Source of the DNA: Actinomycetes bacterium
GTDB lineage: Bacteria > Actinomycetota > Actinomycetes > Streptosporangiales > Streptosporangiaceae
Assembly (NCBI GenBank): GCA_021793235.1
Contig: JAJYTD010000015.1
Span: 21,815-85,814, forward strand
Length of the DNA: 64,000 bases
Direction: 5' to 3'
The stretch's first letter is position 1. Every line of letters starts with the position of its first letter. Positions 1 through 13,529 of the stretch are shown piece after piece. Under the pieces are notes generated by a model. It saw nothing but the letters and a program-made list of their open reading frames with translations, searched no databases and was not told the DNA's origin. The translations under genes were made by a program, and so were the position numbers.

Positions 1-2
1 AG

Positions 3-524
3 AACCAGCCGACCGAGGGAACGGTCGGATTCGCCGCCGACGACCTCAAGCAGTGGGGCGAGGACGCCGGGATCGACGCCCCCGCCTTCGCCGACCGCAT
101 CGACGCCGAGAGCGCGGCCGTCGACCAGTTCACCGGTGAATACAGCCAACAGCTCATGAGCGCGGCCCAAGACGAGTTCTCCCAGCAGAAGCTGCAGGGG
201 ATGTCGCTCGGCGAGCTGATGGAGTGGGGCGATGAGAACGGCGTGGACCGCTCCTTCCTGGAGGACACCTACGTCAAAGAGATCCTCGATGCGACGGCTG
301 CGGTGAATGAGAGGTACTCCGGAGGCGAGTCGGAGTTCAGCGGGACGCCATCGGTCTACGTCAATGGTGCCAAACTGGGCAATGAGGCGTTCTCCGGCAG
401 CGGCATCGAGAACGCGGTCGAGAACGCCGAACCCGGCCAGGTCGACACCGAGCCGCTTGCGTCGGATGACGCGGCCTCCGGCGCCTCCCCTGAAAACGAA
501 GAGTCCCCTGACGCCAAGGAATAG
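3..524 (+). CDS. DsbA-family thioredoxin-like protein, C-terminal part (gene begins before window)
   Basis: The reading frame is open from the first bases, so the gene is cut by the window edge; about 173 codons are visible. The visible part has the helical insertion of DsbA-like folds followed by GTPSVYVNG, the cis-proline-containing segment typical of DsbA/thioredoxin-like oxidoreductases (family knowledge). The CxxC active site would lie upstream and cannot be checked. The tail after about residue 140 is acidic and low in complexity. The gene ends 9 nt before lgt and is probably cotranscribed with it. A role in extracytoplasmic thiol oxidation or protein folding is inferred from the family only. 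Confidence 0.75.
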   Translation, partial: NQPTEGTVGFAADDLKQWGEDAGIDAPAFADRIDAESAAVDQFTGEYSQQLMSAAQDEFSQQKLQGMSLGELMEWGDENGVDRSFLEDTYVKEILDATAAVNERYSGGESEFSGTPSVYVNGAKLGNEAFSGSGIENAVENAEPGQVDTEPLASDDAASGASPENEESPDAKE

Positions 525-533
525 ACCCGAGCG

Positions 534-1802
534 ATGACGATGACGTCCAGCACCGATGGGGGGACGGCCGAGACCGGGCGCGTCCTCGCGGCCATCCCCA
601 GCCCCGAAGTGAGCTCGATCTCGCTCGGCCCGTTGACCATCCACTTCTACGCGCTGTGCATCCTCGCCGGCGTGATCGCCGCCGTCTACTGGAGTGAGCG
701 CCGCTGGGCCGCCATGGGCGGGGAGAAGGGCACCATCCTGGATCTCGCGGTGCCCGCGGTGATCCTGGGCCTCATCGGCGGCCGCCTCTACCACGTGATC
801 AGCGACTACCAGTTGTACTTCGGCCCCGGCAAGGAACCCATCAGGGCGCTGTTCATATGGGAAGGTGGACTGGGCATCTGGGGCGCGATCCCGCTGGGAG
901 CGCTGGGTGTCTGGTGGGTGGCGCGACTGCGCGGCCTGTCCATGTCGAAACTGTCCTTCGCGATCGCCCCGACCATTCCGCTGGCGCAGGCGTTCGGGCG
1001 CTGGGGGAACTACTTCAACCAGGAGCTTTTCGGTGCTCCCACCGACCTTCCGTGGGCGGTGCGGATCTCCCTGGACTACACCTACAACAGCGAAGGCGAC
1101 CCGCGCCCGGGGATGCAACTCCTCCCGGGCAGCACGACGGAGTACTACACCGCCTACCACCCCACATTCCTCTATGAGTCGCTGTGGTGCCTGGGGCTCG
1201 CGGTGCTGCTGGCCTGGCTGGGGCGGCGCTACGAGGATCAGCTCGCCGGCGGCCGGCTCTTCGCGGTGTATGTGATGGGCTACTGCGTGGGCCGGTTCTG
1301 GATCGAGTATCTCCGAGTCGACCCGGCGCACGACATCCTCGGTCTCAGACTGAACAACTGGACGTCCATTCTGGTGTTCGCCGGGGCGCTCGCCTACTTC
1401 CTGTGGGCGGGGCGCCGGCTGGACTCCTTCTCCACGCGTGTTCTCCCGGTCGGCCACGACGCCGGGACTCAAGTGTTCGATACCGCCCCCTCCCCGTCCG
1501 ATGAGCGGGGTGTTGGGGAGTCTGGTGGGTCCTCGGCGGATGCTGGTGGTGAGGCGGCCGGGGTTGAGGGGCCGTCGGAGGAGTCGGTTGTGGTTGGTGA
1601 GCGGGGTGTTGGGGAGTCTGGTGGGTCCTCGGAGGATGCTGGTGGTGAGGCGGCCGGGGGTGAGGGGCCGGAGGAGTCGGTTGTGGTTGGTGAGCGGGGT
1701 GCTGGGGAGTCTGGTGGGTCCTCGGAAGACGCTGATGGTGAGGCGGCCGGCGCCACCGCAGGCGAGGCCGTCAGAGGCGAGGGATCCGGACAGGAGAAGT
1801 AG
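534..1802 (+). CDS. lgt: Prolipoprotein diacylglyceryl transferase Lgt with repetitive C-terminal tail
   Basis: Lgt moves a diacylglyceryl group from phosphatidylglycerol to the lipobox cysteine of prolipoproteins in the cytoplasmic membrane. About residues 25-295 form a multi-spanning core with the family landmarks GGRLYHV, GRWGNYFNQELFG and a late WIEYLRVDPAH segment. Family members usually end near residue 280-320; this 422-residue protein adds about 100 hydrophilic residues rich in Gly, Glu and Ser, made of about 2.6 tandem repeats (GERGVGESGGSSEDAGGEAA-like). The ATG at 534 lies 9 nt after the DsbA-like gene and a second in-frame ATG is at 540. The tail should be cytoplasmic or peripheral and is probably dispensable for catalysis (inference). 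Confidence 0.95.
   Translation: MTMTSSTDGGTAETGRVLAAIPSPEVSSISLGPLTIHFYALCILAGVIAAVYWSERRWAAMGGEKGTILDLAVPAVILGLIGGRLYHVISDYQLYFGPGKEPIRALFIWEGGLGIWGAIPLGALGVWWVARLRGLSMSKLSFAIAPTIPLAQAFGRWGNYFNQELFGAPTDLPWAVRISLDYTYNSEGDPRPGMQLLPGSTTEYYTAYHPTFLYESLWCLGLAVLLAWLGRRYEDQLAGGRLFAVYVMGYCVGRFWIEYLRVDPAHDILGLRLNNWTSILVFAGALAYFLWAGRRLDSFSTRVLPVGHDAGTQVFDTAPSPSDERGVGESGGSSADAGGEAAGVEGPSEESVVVGERGVGESGGSSEDAGGEAAGGEGPEESVVVGERGAGESGGSSEDADGEAAGATAGEAVRGEGSGQEK
1503..1756 (+). repeat. Tandem repeat, period 96/93 bp, about 2.6 copies, inside lgt
   Basis: Units start at 1503, 1599 and 1692, each opening with GAGCGGGGTG(T/C)TGGGG. Unit 1 is 96 bp and unit 2 is 93 bp; unit 3 is partial and diverges near 1756. 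The period is a multiple of three, so the lgt frame is preserved. The near identity of units 1 and 2, including third codon positions, points to recent duplication by slippage or recombination. Confidence 0.9.
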
Positions 1803-1852
1803 GACACTCGCTCCGCAGCGGATCGCACGCCGCTGCGGAGCATGTCGGACGG

Positions 1853-3112
1853 ATGAGTACGCACGTGAGCAGATCCGATTCCAACAGACGGGCGAGCAGG
1901 CGCCGATCTCCACGGACCGGACCGTCCCGGGTGGTCCGGGACGATCGCGGTCCTGCCCGGTACGACGACGCTGACGCCTACGGCGACGCATACGCCGATG
2001 ACCGTTCCGACGGCTACGACGACGGCTACGACGACGAATACGACGGCTACGGCGACGAGTACGAGGACGAGCCGCCGCGGCGGGGCAGCCCCTCCGGCCG
2101 TCGGCGTTCCGCCTCCACCACGAGGAGGAACGCCCAGAACGGCAGGAAGCCGAAACGGGGCAAGGCAGCGGCCAGGACGGCCGCGGTCCGCGGGCAGGCC
2201 GCCTCCGACGCCCCCCGGCGCGGACACCGCGGAGTCCGCGCCGGCGGCGGAGTCGGCCCCGTGTCGAAATTCTCCGCCTCGGCGCTGCGCCGTGTCACCG
2301 TCCTGGGCGACCGGCCCAGCCAGGTCGTCTATACCCTCGCCGAGCAGAGCCGGCGCAAGCGCGGCACCGCCGTGTTGGGGACCCTGGTGGCGCTGTGCTG
2401 TACGGCGCTCATCGCCCTTCTCGGCGTCTTGGGCTACCAGCTGACCCTTGGCCCCAACGCCCTCACCGGCAAGGGCAACGCGGCCATCGTCGATCCGCCC
2501 GAGGGCCACTCCACCCTGCTTCCCGAGCTTTATCAGGGACACCAGGAGGACGAGACCGAGGTCTTCGCCCCGATCGCGCAGCGCCCGGACGATGCCGCGC
2601 AACTCACCGAGAAGGAGGTCTTCGGCCCCGCGGAGAAGCTGGAACTCGACGATTTCGAGCTGCTGCTGAAGGACTCCGAGGCCACCGACACCTGTACCGC
2701 GCTGGTGTGGGGGGAGGAACTCGCCCAGTCGCTGGCAGACGGCTCCTGCACGTCGGCCGCGCGCGGTGTCTACCAGGACAAGAAAGAAAAATACGTGGCG
2801 CAGTTCACGCTATTCGATCTGGCCGACACCGAGGCCGCGCAGGCGTCCGCGCAGGCGCTCGATCCGACCGACCACACAACGGAATCCGGCTTCGTGCTTC
2901 CCCTCGACGAGAGCATCACGGGTCTGCACGAGGGCTACAGCCAAGCCACCGCCCAGGTCATGGGCCATTACCTGGCGGTGTACTGGGTGGCCCGCGCCGA
3001 TGGCGGGCAGCCTGCCGAGGATGAGACCATGGCAGCGCTGAACGTCGTGGCGATGGACGCGTCCGTATGGGTCTACCAAGAGGTCGGCGAAGCGAAGCAG
3101 CAGGCGGAGTGA
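1853..3112 (+). CDS. Membrane-anchored hypothetical protein, paralogue of the next gene
   Basis: The function is not recognised. The N-terminal ~165 residues are hydrophilic and disordered-looking, with Tyr/Asp-rich repeats (DGYDDGYDDEYDGYGDEYED) followed by a basic Arg/Lys-rich stretch. One hydrophobic segment (TAVLGTLVALCCTALIALLG) lies near residues 172-191, preceded by KRG, suggesting a cytoplasmic N-terminus and an extracytoplasmic C-terminal domain. The outer domain has two cysteines in the pattern DTCTALVWGEELAQ ... GSCTSAARG, which recur in the downstream protein and may form a disulfide (inference). The ATG at 1853 gives 419 residues. The pair appears to come from duplication of one ancestral gene. 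Confidence 0.75.
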   Translation: MSTHVSRSDSNRRASRRRSPRTGPSRVVRDDRGPARYDDADAYGDAYADDRSDGYDDGYDDEYDGYGDEYEDEPPRRGSPSGRRRSASTTRRNAQNGRKPKRGKAAARTAAVRGQAASDAPRRGHRGVRAGGGVGPVSKFSASALRRVTVLGDRPSQVVYTLAEQSRRKRGTAVLGTLVALCCTALIALLGVLGYQLTLGPNALTGKGNAAIVDPPEGHSTLLPELYQGHQEDETEVFAPIAQRPDDAAQLTEKEVFGPAEKLELDDFELLLKDSEATDTCTALVWGEELAQSLADGSCTSAARGVYQDKKEKYVAQFTLFDLADTEAAQASAQALDPTDHTTESGFVLPLDESITGLHEGYSQATAQVMGHYLAVYWVARADGGQPAEDETMAALNVVAMDASVWVYQEVGEAKQQAE

Positions 3113-3245
3113 TGCGCGAGGTGGGGCGGACTCGGCACCCGGACCGGCTGTTCCCCGGCTGACGCTAGGATTTGCGCATCGGCGGTGGTTCCCGTGAGGC
3201 TCCGCGCGCTGTCCCGAAACGTCCCCCGTGTCTCGAGAGGTTCTG

Positions 3246-4241
3246 GTGTCCCCTTCCGAGTCGTCCGTGGCCGGTTCCGCCGGTCGACGGAGGAAAACCG
3301 ATGAAGCCGACTCCATCGCAGGGCTGGACGCATCCCCCTCGCGTCGCAAGGGGGCCCGCCGTCGGCGCAGGAGCGGCCGATCGGGTGCGGGCGGCAAGGG
3401 CCGGGGCAAGGCTCTGCCCCTGCTGCTGGGGGCGCTGGGCCTGGCGGTGGTCGCGCTCGTTGCCGTGCTGGTCGTCCGCTTCATGGCGGGCGGCGATGCG
3501 GCTCCGGCGAACGCGGCGCCGGCCGTCTACGGGATCTACGATTCCGAGAACATCAGCGAGGTGCTGTCCTCTCAGGAGCAGGACTCGCGCGCCCTCGCCG
3601 AAGGCGAGCTGTTCGAGCGGGGCAACGAGGAGATCGAAAGCCAGGGGATCACCTTCACGCTGGCCGCCTCCTCGCTTTCTGAGGACTGCGCGGCGGCCGT
3701 CTGGGGTGAGGCGGTGCAGAAGGCACTGGCTGACGCCGGGTGTACCCAGGCCGCCAGGGCGGGCTACACCTCCGGCGACCATGTCGGCCTGGCCGCCATG
3801 TTCAATCTGCGGGACACAGAGGCCGCCCAAGCCGTCGCCGAGGCCCTCCAGCCCCCGAAGGATCCCGAAGCCGAGGCCCCCGGCTTCGTCACCGTGCCGA
3901 CCGAGGAAGCACCGTTCGACAAGCTCGGCGCCGGCTACAGCGCGGCGGAGGCGACCGTCAGCGGCCACTACCTGGTGGTGACCTGGGTGCAGTCGGTGGA
4001 CTCCACGGACCCCGCCGAGAAGGAGAGCCTCACGTCGCCGCTCATCGCGCTGGGTGGTTTCCAGGACCCGCTCTACCGCCGGGTGGTCCAGTACGAGGAG
4101 ACGCAGGGGACGGACGACGCCGGCACCCAGCCCGAGGCGGGCGCCCCCGAAGGAACGGACACCGGCGGGGCGACCGAGACCGGAGAAGGCGTGGCCGACC
4201 CGGCCGCAGACCCCGCGTCCGAAGCCCAGCCCGCGGGCTGA
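3246..4241 (+). CDS. Membrane-anchored hypothetical protein, paralogue of the preceding gene
   Basis: The function is not recognised. The layout matches the gene at 1853: a short basic cytoplasmic part (RRKGARRRRRSGR), one transmembrane segment (LLLGALGLAVVALVAVLVVRF), then a secreted domain with EDCAAAVWGEAVQ ... AGCTQAARAGY, matching the two-cysteine pattern of its neighbour, and later a shared SGHYLVVTWV/MGHYLAVYWV strand. The last ~55 residues are Pro/Thr/Glu-rich. The GTG at 3246 is preferred because GAGAGG lies just upstream; an in-frame GTG at 3228 would add six residues. The gene follows its paralogue by 133 bp on the same strand. Confidence 0.75.
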   Translation: MSPSESSVAGSAGRRRKTDEADSIAGLDASPSRRKGARRRRRSGRSGAGGKGRGKALPLLLGALGLAVVALVAVLVVRFMAGGDAAPANAAPAVYGIYDSENISEVLSSQEQDSRALAEGELFERGNEEIESQGITFTLAASSLSEDCAAAVWGEAVQKALADAGCTQAARAGYTSGDHVGLAAMFNLRDTEAAQAVAEALQPPKDPEAEAPGFVTVPTEEAPFDKLGAGYSAAEATVSGHYLVVTWVQSVDSTDPAEKESLTSPLIALGGFQDPLYRRVVQYEETQGTDDAGTQPEAGAPEGTDTGGATETGEGVADPAADPASEAQPAG

Positions 4242-4285
4242 CCGGCTCTCGCGGCCCAAGCCGCGGCACAGCGGCCCGGCGCGCC

Positions 4286-5881
4286 TCACGGGAGACCGGA
4301 TGTGAGGTCTCCTACCGCGGTGCGCAGTGCAGGGAACCGGTGTGCGGGCAGGTCGAGCAGGGTGTGCCCGGACAGCCACGGCGCGGCCGCGGCGACGCGG
4401 GTGCGCGCCGTCCTCTTGTTGATCGGGCGTCCCAGGTCGGCGTGGATGCGGATCAGGCCTTCCCGTAGTGTGCTGGTGAGCGTGCCGTGGGCGCGGTCCT
4501 GGCAGTGCCGGAGGAGGCGGTCCGCGGGGGCGGCGGTGTCCGCGCCGCGCCTGTGCGCGACGACCACGGTGGTCCGCGGGCCGGGCGTGCCGCGGAGGAA
4601 GCGGACGTCGAAGCGGGGTCCGACCATTGCGCGCAGAGCCGACTGTCCGGCTTCGTCGCGGACCTCGGGAGTGTTCGCGGGTACGACGGCGTGTGTCTCG
4701 GCGGCAGAGCTCGCCAGGATGACGCGGGGGAGCAGGGCCTGGAAACCTCCGGTCAGGTCCACCACCGCGCGCTGGCCACCGGTGGGGGACTTCAGCCAGG
4801 TCGCGAGCCGAATATGGGTGATATCCCCGGGTAGTGCCGCGCGTGGCCAGGCGCCCACCGCCGTGTCCGCCTGGAAGCGCCGCAGGAGCGACCGCGCGTC
4901 GGTTTCCGTGAACGCCTCGGCCGCCTCCTTGGCGTTGGCGCCCCGGCTGTAGATGCGGGCGGCCTCGGTGCCGTCGCCGATAGTGCGGGAGGTGGGGCGC
5001 AGCACGTACAGGTCGCTGGCCGAACCGATGGCCTCGGCACCCAGGTAGCGGTTGAAGTCCGGCCAGATCGCCTCGAACACCAGGTCCATCCGCGATAGTC
5101 GGGACTGCGTCTTGGCGACGAGTCCCGGTGTGGTCTCACTGGCGCCGTAGGCGACCAGGACGCGCCCCCGGCGCGGGTCGGCGAGGCCCTCCAGGCTCCG
5201 CCGGACGAACAGCTCGACGCCTTCGGGGGTGTAGGGCGGGTCGGTGAACGCCAGGTCGCAGTGGCCTTGGACGGCCGCGGGAAGACCGAGCCGCAGGTCG
5301 GCGAAGTAGCAGCGCACGGGAAGGCCGAGCCGGTCCGCAGCGGTGTCGATGTAGTCCAGCATGCGTTCGTCGATGTCGACGACGGCGGCTTCGGCCTCCG
5401 GGCAGGCCAGTGTGGCGGCCAGGGATGTCAGGTCGTGGTCGCCGACGCAGAGCAGCCGTGCGCCGGGCAGTGCGAAGCGGCTCGCCAGGAAGGCGCCGCG
5501 GCGAAGGGCGGTGTGTGCGGTCGCGGTCACGTGGTCGAGGTCGGTACGGGGCCGCGGTGCCTCGGCGACGAGCCGGCGCAGTTCGGCCGCTGCCTGCTGG
5601 TCGAGCAGGGGAGCGAGGGGGTCGGTCGGCTCGGAGCGGGTGTAGCGGGTGTAGCGGGCCGGGTGCAGGAGCCGGACCCGGCCGTCGCGGTGGTCGAGGT
5701 CGTGGCCCAGCGCGTCGAGGGTGGCCTCGACGATGCGGTGGGCGACGGCGGTCGCTCGGACGAGGTCCCGCGCGCTCCACCACGCCCCGTCGGTGAGCGC
5801 GGTGAGGACGCGGTGGACGCGGACGGCCTCGATGCCCTGTTCCGTGAGCAGTTCGGACAGCGCCGGTGGATGATCGATCAC
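4286..5881 (-). CDS. N4-bis(aminopropyl)spermidine synthase-like (BpsA/DUF43 family) protein
   Basis: This 531-residue protein (GTG start) resembles branched-chain polyamine synthases. They have an N-terminal winged-helix-like region followed by a methyltransferase-like fold that transfers aminopropyl groups from decarboxylated SAM (family knowledge). Visible landmarks are LLCVGDHDLTSLA (GDHD at 147-150), an acidic VVDIDERML strand (168-175) and FTDPPYTPEGVELF (212-225). The archaeal and Thermus enzymes carry GDDD at the first site, so this is a D-to-H change. From about residue 340 there is an additional ~190-residue region I do not recognise. The gene stands alone, convergent with the paralogue pair. 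A true polyamine substrate is uncertain; another SAM-dependent transfer is possible. Confidence 0.7.
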   Translation of the reverse strand: MIDHPPALSELLTEQGIEAVRVHRVLTALTDGAWWSARDLVRATAVAHRIVEATLDALGHDLDHRDGRVRLLHPARYTRYTRSEPTDPLAPLLDQQAAAELRRLVAEAPRPRTDLDHVTATAHTALRRGAFLASRFALPGARLLCVGDHDLTSLAATLACPEAEAAVVDIDERMLDYIDTAADRLGLPVRCYFADLRLGLPAAVQGHCDLAFTDPPYTPEGVELFVRRSLEGLADPRRGRVLVAYGASETTPGLVAKTQSRLSRMDLVFEAIWPDFNRYLGAEAIGSASDLYVLRPTSRTIGDGTEAARIYSRGANAKEAAEAFTETDARSLLRRFQADTAVGAWPRAALPGDITHIRLATWLKSPTGGQRAVVDLTGGFQALLPRVILASSAAETHAVVPANTPEVRDEAGQSALRAMVGPRFDVRFLRGTPGPRTTVVVAHRRGADTAAPADRLLRHCQDRAHGTLTSTLREGLIRIHADLGRPINKRTARTRVAAAAPWLSGHTLLDLPAHRFPALRTAVGDLTSGLP

Positions 5882-6417
5882 CGGGAGATCATCCCATGCG
5901 CGGGCCGCGTGGCGCGGGAGACGGGGCAGAGCGGCGGTCCCGCGCAGCCGCGCGTGCTTGGGCGGAGCGCGAAAGGGGGAGGGTGGTGGGAGGCGGTGGC
6001 GCGGTGCTGGTAGGTTTCCGCCGCGTTTCGCTGCACATGAGCAGTTGCTTTTCTCTTTTTCGGGGGGCGGGGGTGTTTGCGTGGAGCGGGAGATGGAAGG
6101 ATCACGGCTAGCCTCATCTCGTCGAGGGGCGGCGCCCGTTTATCCTTAGCGGTGCAGGTGCCTTCGCCGCCGCGCTGTTGCGGTGGCTGGTCTAGACCTC
6201 TGGTGCGTATCAGGGCTGGACCGCGGTGTATCGATAAGTACTCACGAGTGCAGTGACCACCTGGCCGACGACCGGTTACCACGAGGAAGTGAACGCAGGC
6301 GTGCCGTCTGTGGAACCGGATCCGGGTGAGACCCGCTCGGCATGCTGACGCAGCAGGGCCAATGTCGTCCCGATTGCGCTTTCTCGAAAGCCCAGACGCA
6401 CGACGACAGGAGGGTAG
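5882..6417. other. Intergenic region upstream of gltB
   Basis: This 536-bp stretch has no credible gene. It is locally T-rich around 6045-6070, unusual for this genome. A TATCCT at 6141-6146 could be a -10 element, which would leave a gltB leader of about 270 nt; no convincing -35 box accompanies it. I recognise no riboswitch. An AGGAGGGT Shine-Dalgarno sits just before the gltB ATG. Confidence 0.5.
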
Positions 6418-10980
<4,563 letters not shown>

Positions 10981-11014
10981 CATTCGCGCCAACGAAAGGA
11001 GGGAACGACCGACC

Positions 11015-12469
11015 ATGGCCGACCCGAAAGGCTTTCTCAAGATCACTGAGCGGGAACTGCCCGCCCACCGCCCCGTCGGCGTGCGGATCCAGGACTGGCG
11101 CGAAGTCTACGCGGACTTCGACCGCGGCACCGTCGCCAAGCAGGCATCGCGCTGCATGGACTGCGGTATCCCGTTCTGCCACAACGGCTGCCCGCTGGGC
11201 AACCTGATCCCCGAGTGGAACGACCTCGTCTACCGGCACGACTGGGGGGAGGCCATCGAGCGGCTGCACGCCACCAACAACTTCCCCGAGTTCACCGGGC
11301 GGCTCTGCCCGGCCCCGTGCGAGTCCGCGTGCGTGCTGGGTGTCAACCAGCCGGCCGTGACCATCAAGAACGTCGAGGTCTCCATCATCGACCGCGCCTG
11401 GGAGGAAGGCTGGGTCCGCCCTCTGCCCCCGAAGGTGCGCACCGGCAAGAAAGTCGCCGTCGTGGGCTCCGGTCCCGCGGGGCTGGCAGCGGCCCAGCAG
11501 CTCACCCGTGCCGGGCACGACGTCACCGTCTTCGAACGGGCCGACCGGATCGGCGGACTGCTGCGCTACGGCATTCCCGAGTTCAAGATGGAGAAGCGGC
11601 ACATCGACCGCCGCCTCGGGCAGATGAGAGCCGAAGGCACGGTGTTCCGAACCCGCGTCGACGTCGGCGTGGACATCACGGTCGACCAGCTGCGCGCCGA
11701 CCACGACGCCGTGCTGCTGGCCGGGGGCGCGACGGCCTGGCGCGACCTGCCCGTACCCGGCCGCGAACTCGGCGGCATCCACCAGGCCATGGAGTACCTC
11801 CCGCTGGCCAACCGGGTGCAGGAAGGCGACTACGACACCCCGGCGATCAGCGCCGAGGGCAAGCACGTCATCGTCATCGGCGGCGGTGACACCGGTGCCG
11901 ACTGCGTCGGCACCGCCCACCGCCAGGGCGCGGCCTCGGTCACCCAGCTGGAGATCATGCCCAAGCCGCCCGCAGAGCGCCCCGAGGACCAGCCCTGGCC
12001 CACCATGCCGATGCTGTACAAGGTGACCAGCGCCCACGAAGAGGGTGGCAAGCGCCTGTACTCGGTGAACACGGTGGAGTTCCTCGGTGACGAGCAGGGG
12101 CGCGTGCGCGCGCTGAAGTTGGTCGACGTGCATCGCGGCGCGGACGGATTCGAGCCGGTCGCAGGCACCGAGCGGGAGATCCCGGCCCAGCTCGTCACGC
12201 TCGCCATGGGTTTTGTCGGCCCGCAGAAGGCGGGCATGATCGAGGCCCTGGGTGTCGACCTGGATGGACGTGGCAACGTCGTGCGCGACGAGAACTACGC
12301 CACCACCGTCGACGGCGTGTTCTGCGCCGGGGACATGGGCCGCGGCCAGTCGCTGATCGTGTGGGCGATCGCCGAAGGGCGGTCCGCCGCCGCCGGCGTC
12401 GACCGCTACCTCGGCGAGCAGGCGCGGCTGCCGACGGCCATCCCGCCGACAGAGCGCCCGTTGGTGTGA
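11015..12469 (+). CDS. gltD: Glutamate synthase (NADPH) small subunit
   Basis: The 484-residue protein supplies electrons from NADPH to GltB. Near the N-terminus are the cysteine motifs of the two low-potential 4Fe-4S clusters, CMDCGIPFCHNGCPLGN and CPAPCESACVLG. A first dinucleotide-binding fold (VAVVGSGPAGLAAAQQL, FAD) and a second (VIVIGGGDTGADCVG, NADPH) follow, then the CAGDMGRGQSLIVWAI segment near the C-terminus. The ATG at 11015 is chosen because AAAGGAGGG lies 12 nt upstream and the protein then starts like other GltD (MADPKGFL). It is the second gene of the gltBD operon. Confidence 0.98.
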   Translation: MADPKGFLKITERELPAHRPVGVRIQDWREVYADFDRGTVAKQASRCMDCGIPFCHNGCPLGNLIPEWNDLVYRHDWGEAIERLHATNNFPEFTGRLCPAPCESACVLGVNQPAVTIKNVEVSIIDRAWEEGWVRPLPPKVRTGKKVAVVGSGPAGLAAAQQLTRAGHDVTVFERADRIGGLLRYGIPEFKMEKRHIDRRLGQMRAEGTVFRTRVDVGVDITVDQLRADHDAVLLAGGATAWRDLPVPGRELGGIHQAMEYLPLANRVQEGDYDTPAISAEGKHVIVIGGGDTGADCVGTAHRQGAASVTQLEIMPKPPAERPEDQPWPTMPMLYKVTSAHEEGGKRLYSVNTVEFLGDEQGRVRALKLVDVHRGADGFEPVAGTEREIPAQLVTLAMGFVGPQKAGMIEALGVDLDGRGNVVRDENYATTVDGVFCAGDMGRGQSLIVWAIAEGRSAAAGVDRYLGEQARLPTAIPPTERPLV

Positions 12470-12861
12470 CCACCGCGCGGACGGGGCGGGGTGGCAGCCC
12501 CGCCCCTCCCCTCCTCTCCTCTCCGCTTCCCGCAGCCTGCCGTGGGGTTGCGGCAATGGGGCGTAGCGAGTGCAACGAGCGCGGCCAGCTTGCCGCCGGG
12601 CAGGGCGGTCACCTGGAAATCAGATCGGTCACCCTGGTTTTCGGGGAAGCCGTGGCAACGTTCGGTGGAAGAGGTCCAGGTGTGCTCGGCGACAAGCCGA
12701 CACTCCTCGCTGCGCTCAGAGTGCCCCATCACCGCAGCCTGGGGCGCAGCGAGCAGGGGAAGGCCAGGCGCAGCTCTGATCCGCCAGGCGCACACAACTG
12801 CGGCCCGAGACCGGTTGAACGGCCGATACCGCACCCGGGGTCTGCGGCCTAGCCTGGCGGT
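12470..12861. other. Intergenic region with hairpin after gltD
   Basis: Right after gltD, GGGGCGGGG (12483-12491) and CCCCGCCCC (12498-12506) can form a 9-bp hairpin around TGGCA followed by a pyrimidine-rich run, a plausible terminator. The remainder has no gene. The word GGGGCG(T/C)AGCGAG occurs near 12558 and 12744, and a related inverted form near 12706-12727. The region ends with a TAGCCT promoter box at 12850. Confidence 0.55.
12850..12861 (+). promoter_or_regulatory. Leaderless-type -10 element before the DUF2784 gene
   Basis: TAGCCT at 12850-12855 lies 6 nt before the ATG at 12862, and there is no Shine-Dalgarno in between. This is the spacing expected when transcription starts at the start codon. 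Confidence 0.55.
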
Positions 12862-13245
12862 ATGGGATACGCGCTGATCGGCGAGGCGGCGATGCTGCTG
12901 CATTTCGCCTTCCTCGCCTACGTCGCCGTCGGCGGGTTCCTCGCGTGGCGGTGGCCGACCGCGTTCTGGCCGCACCTGGCCTGCGCCGCCTACGGGCTGG
13001 GCATCGTCGCCATCGGCTGGGACTGCCCGCTCACCCACGTCGAGGACTGGGCGCGGATCCGCGCGGGAGAGGAAGGCCTGCCTGAGGAGGGGTTCATCTC
13101 CCACTACCTGACCGGAGTCGTCTACCCGGAGCGCCATCTGGCCGGTATCCGGATCGCCGTCGCGGCGGTCATCGCGCTGTCCTGGGCCGGGGCGGCGCTG
13201 CGCGTGTGGGGGCCGGCCGGGTGGAGACGACGCGGGAAGCAGTAG
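12862..13245 (+). CDS. DUF2784 family small membrane protein
   Basis: The 127-residue protein has three to four hydrophobic segments (MLLHFAFLAYVAVGGFLAW, LACAAYGLGIVAIGW, IAVAAVIALSWAGAALRV). It carries the family's CPLTHVEDW motif just after the second segment and GFISHYLTGVVYPE before the last. DUF2784 proteins are conserved small membrane proteins of unknown function. The start at 12862 has no ribosome binding site but sits 6 nt after a TAGCCT box, so the mRNA is probably leaderless. It appears to be a single-gene unit between gltD and the PfpI-like gene. Confidence 0.85.
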   Translation: MGYALIGEAAMLLHFAFLAYVAVGGFLAWRWPTAFWPHLACAAYGLGIVAIGWDCPLTHVEDWARIRAGEEGLPEEGFISHYLTGVVYPERHLAGIRIAVAAVIALSWAGAALRVWGPAGWRRRGKQ

Positions 13246-13529
13246 CCGCGCGGGAAGCAGGAGCCGCCGCGCTGCCGGACGCCCGCGGGTAAAGCCAACG
13301 CGTCAGCGCCGATGGCCGGCCGTCCTTGGTGATCGTCAGGCGTTCGTGTGTGCGGTCGACCTCTTCCGCGTACTCGGACAGGCGAGCTTTCACAGCTGGA
13401 ACCCGCCCAGCGCATCCTTCTCCGATCGGGCAGAACCATGCGTAATCCCCTGATCGCCGGGCAGCGGACCCGCAGCGCCGCCAGGCGCGCCCTACCCGCT
13501 CACCCATGCACGAAAGGGACGCACAACTC

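Noticed and set aside
1503..1756. CRISPR-like spaced repeats
   Set aside because: The 93-96-bp units are contiguous, coding and without unique spacers; no cas genes are present.
5882..6417. Riboswitch upstream of gltB
   Set aside because: I could not recognise any known aptamer core; the leader length alone is not evidence.
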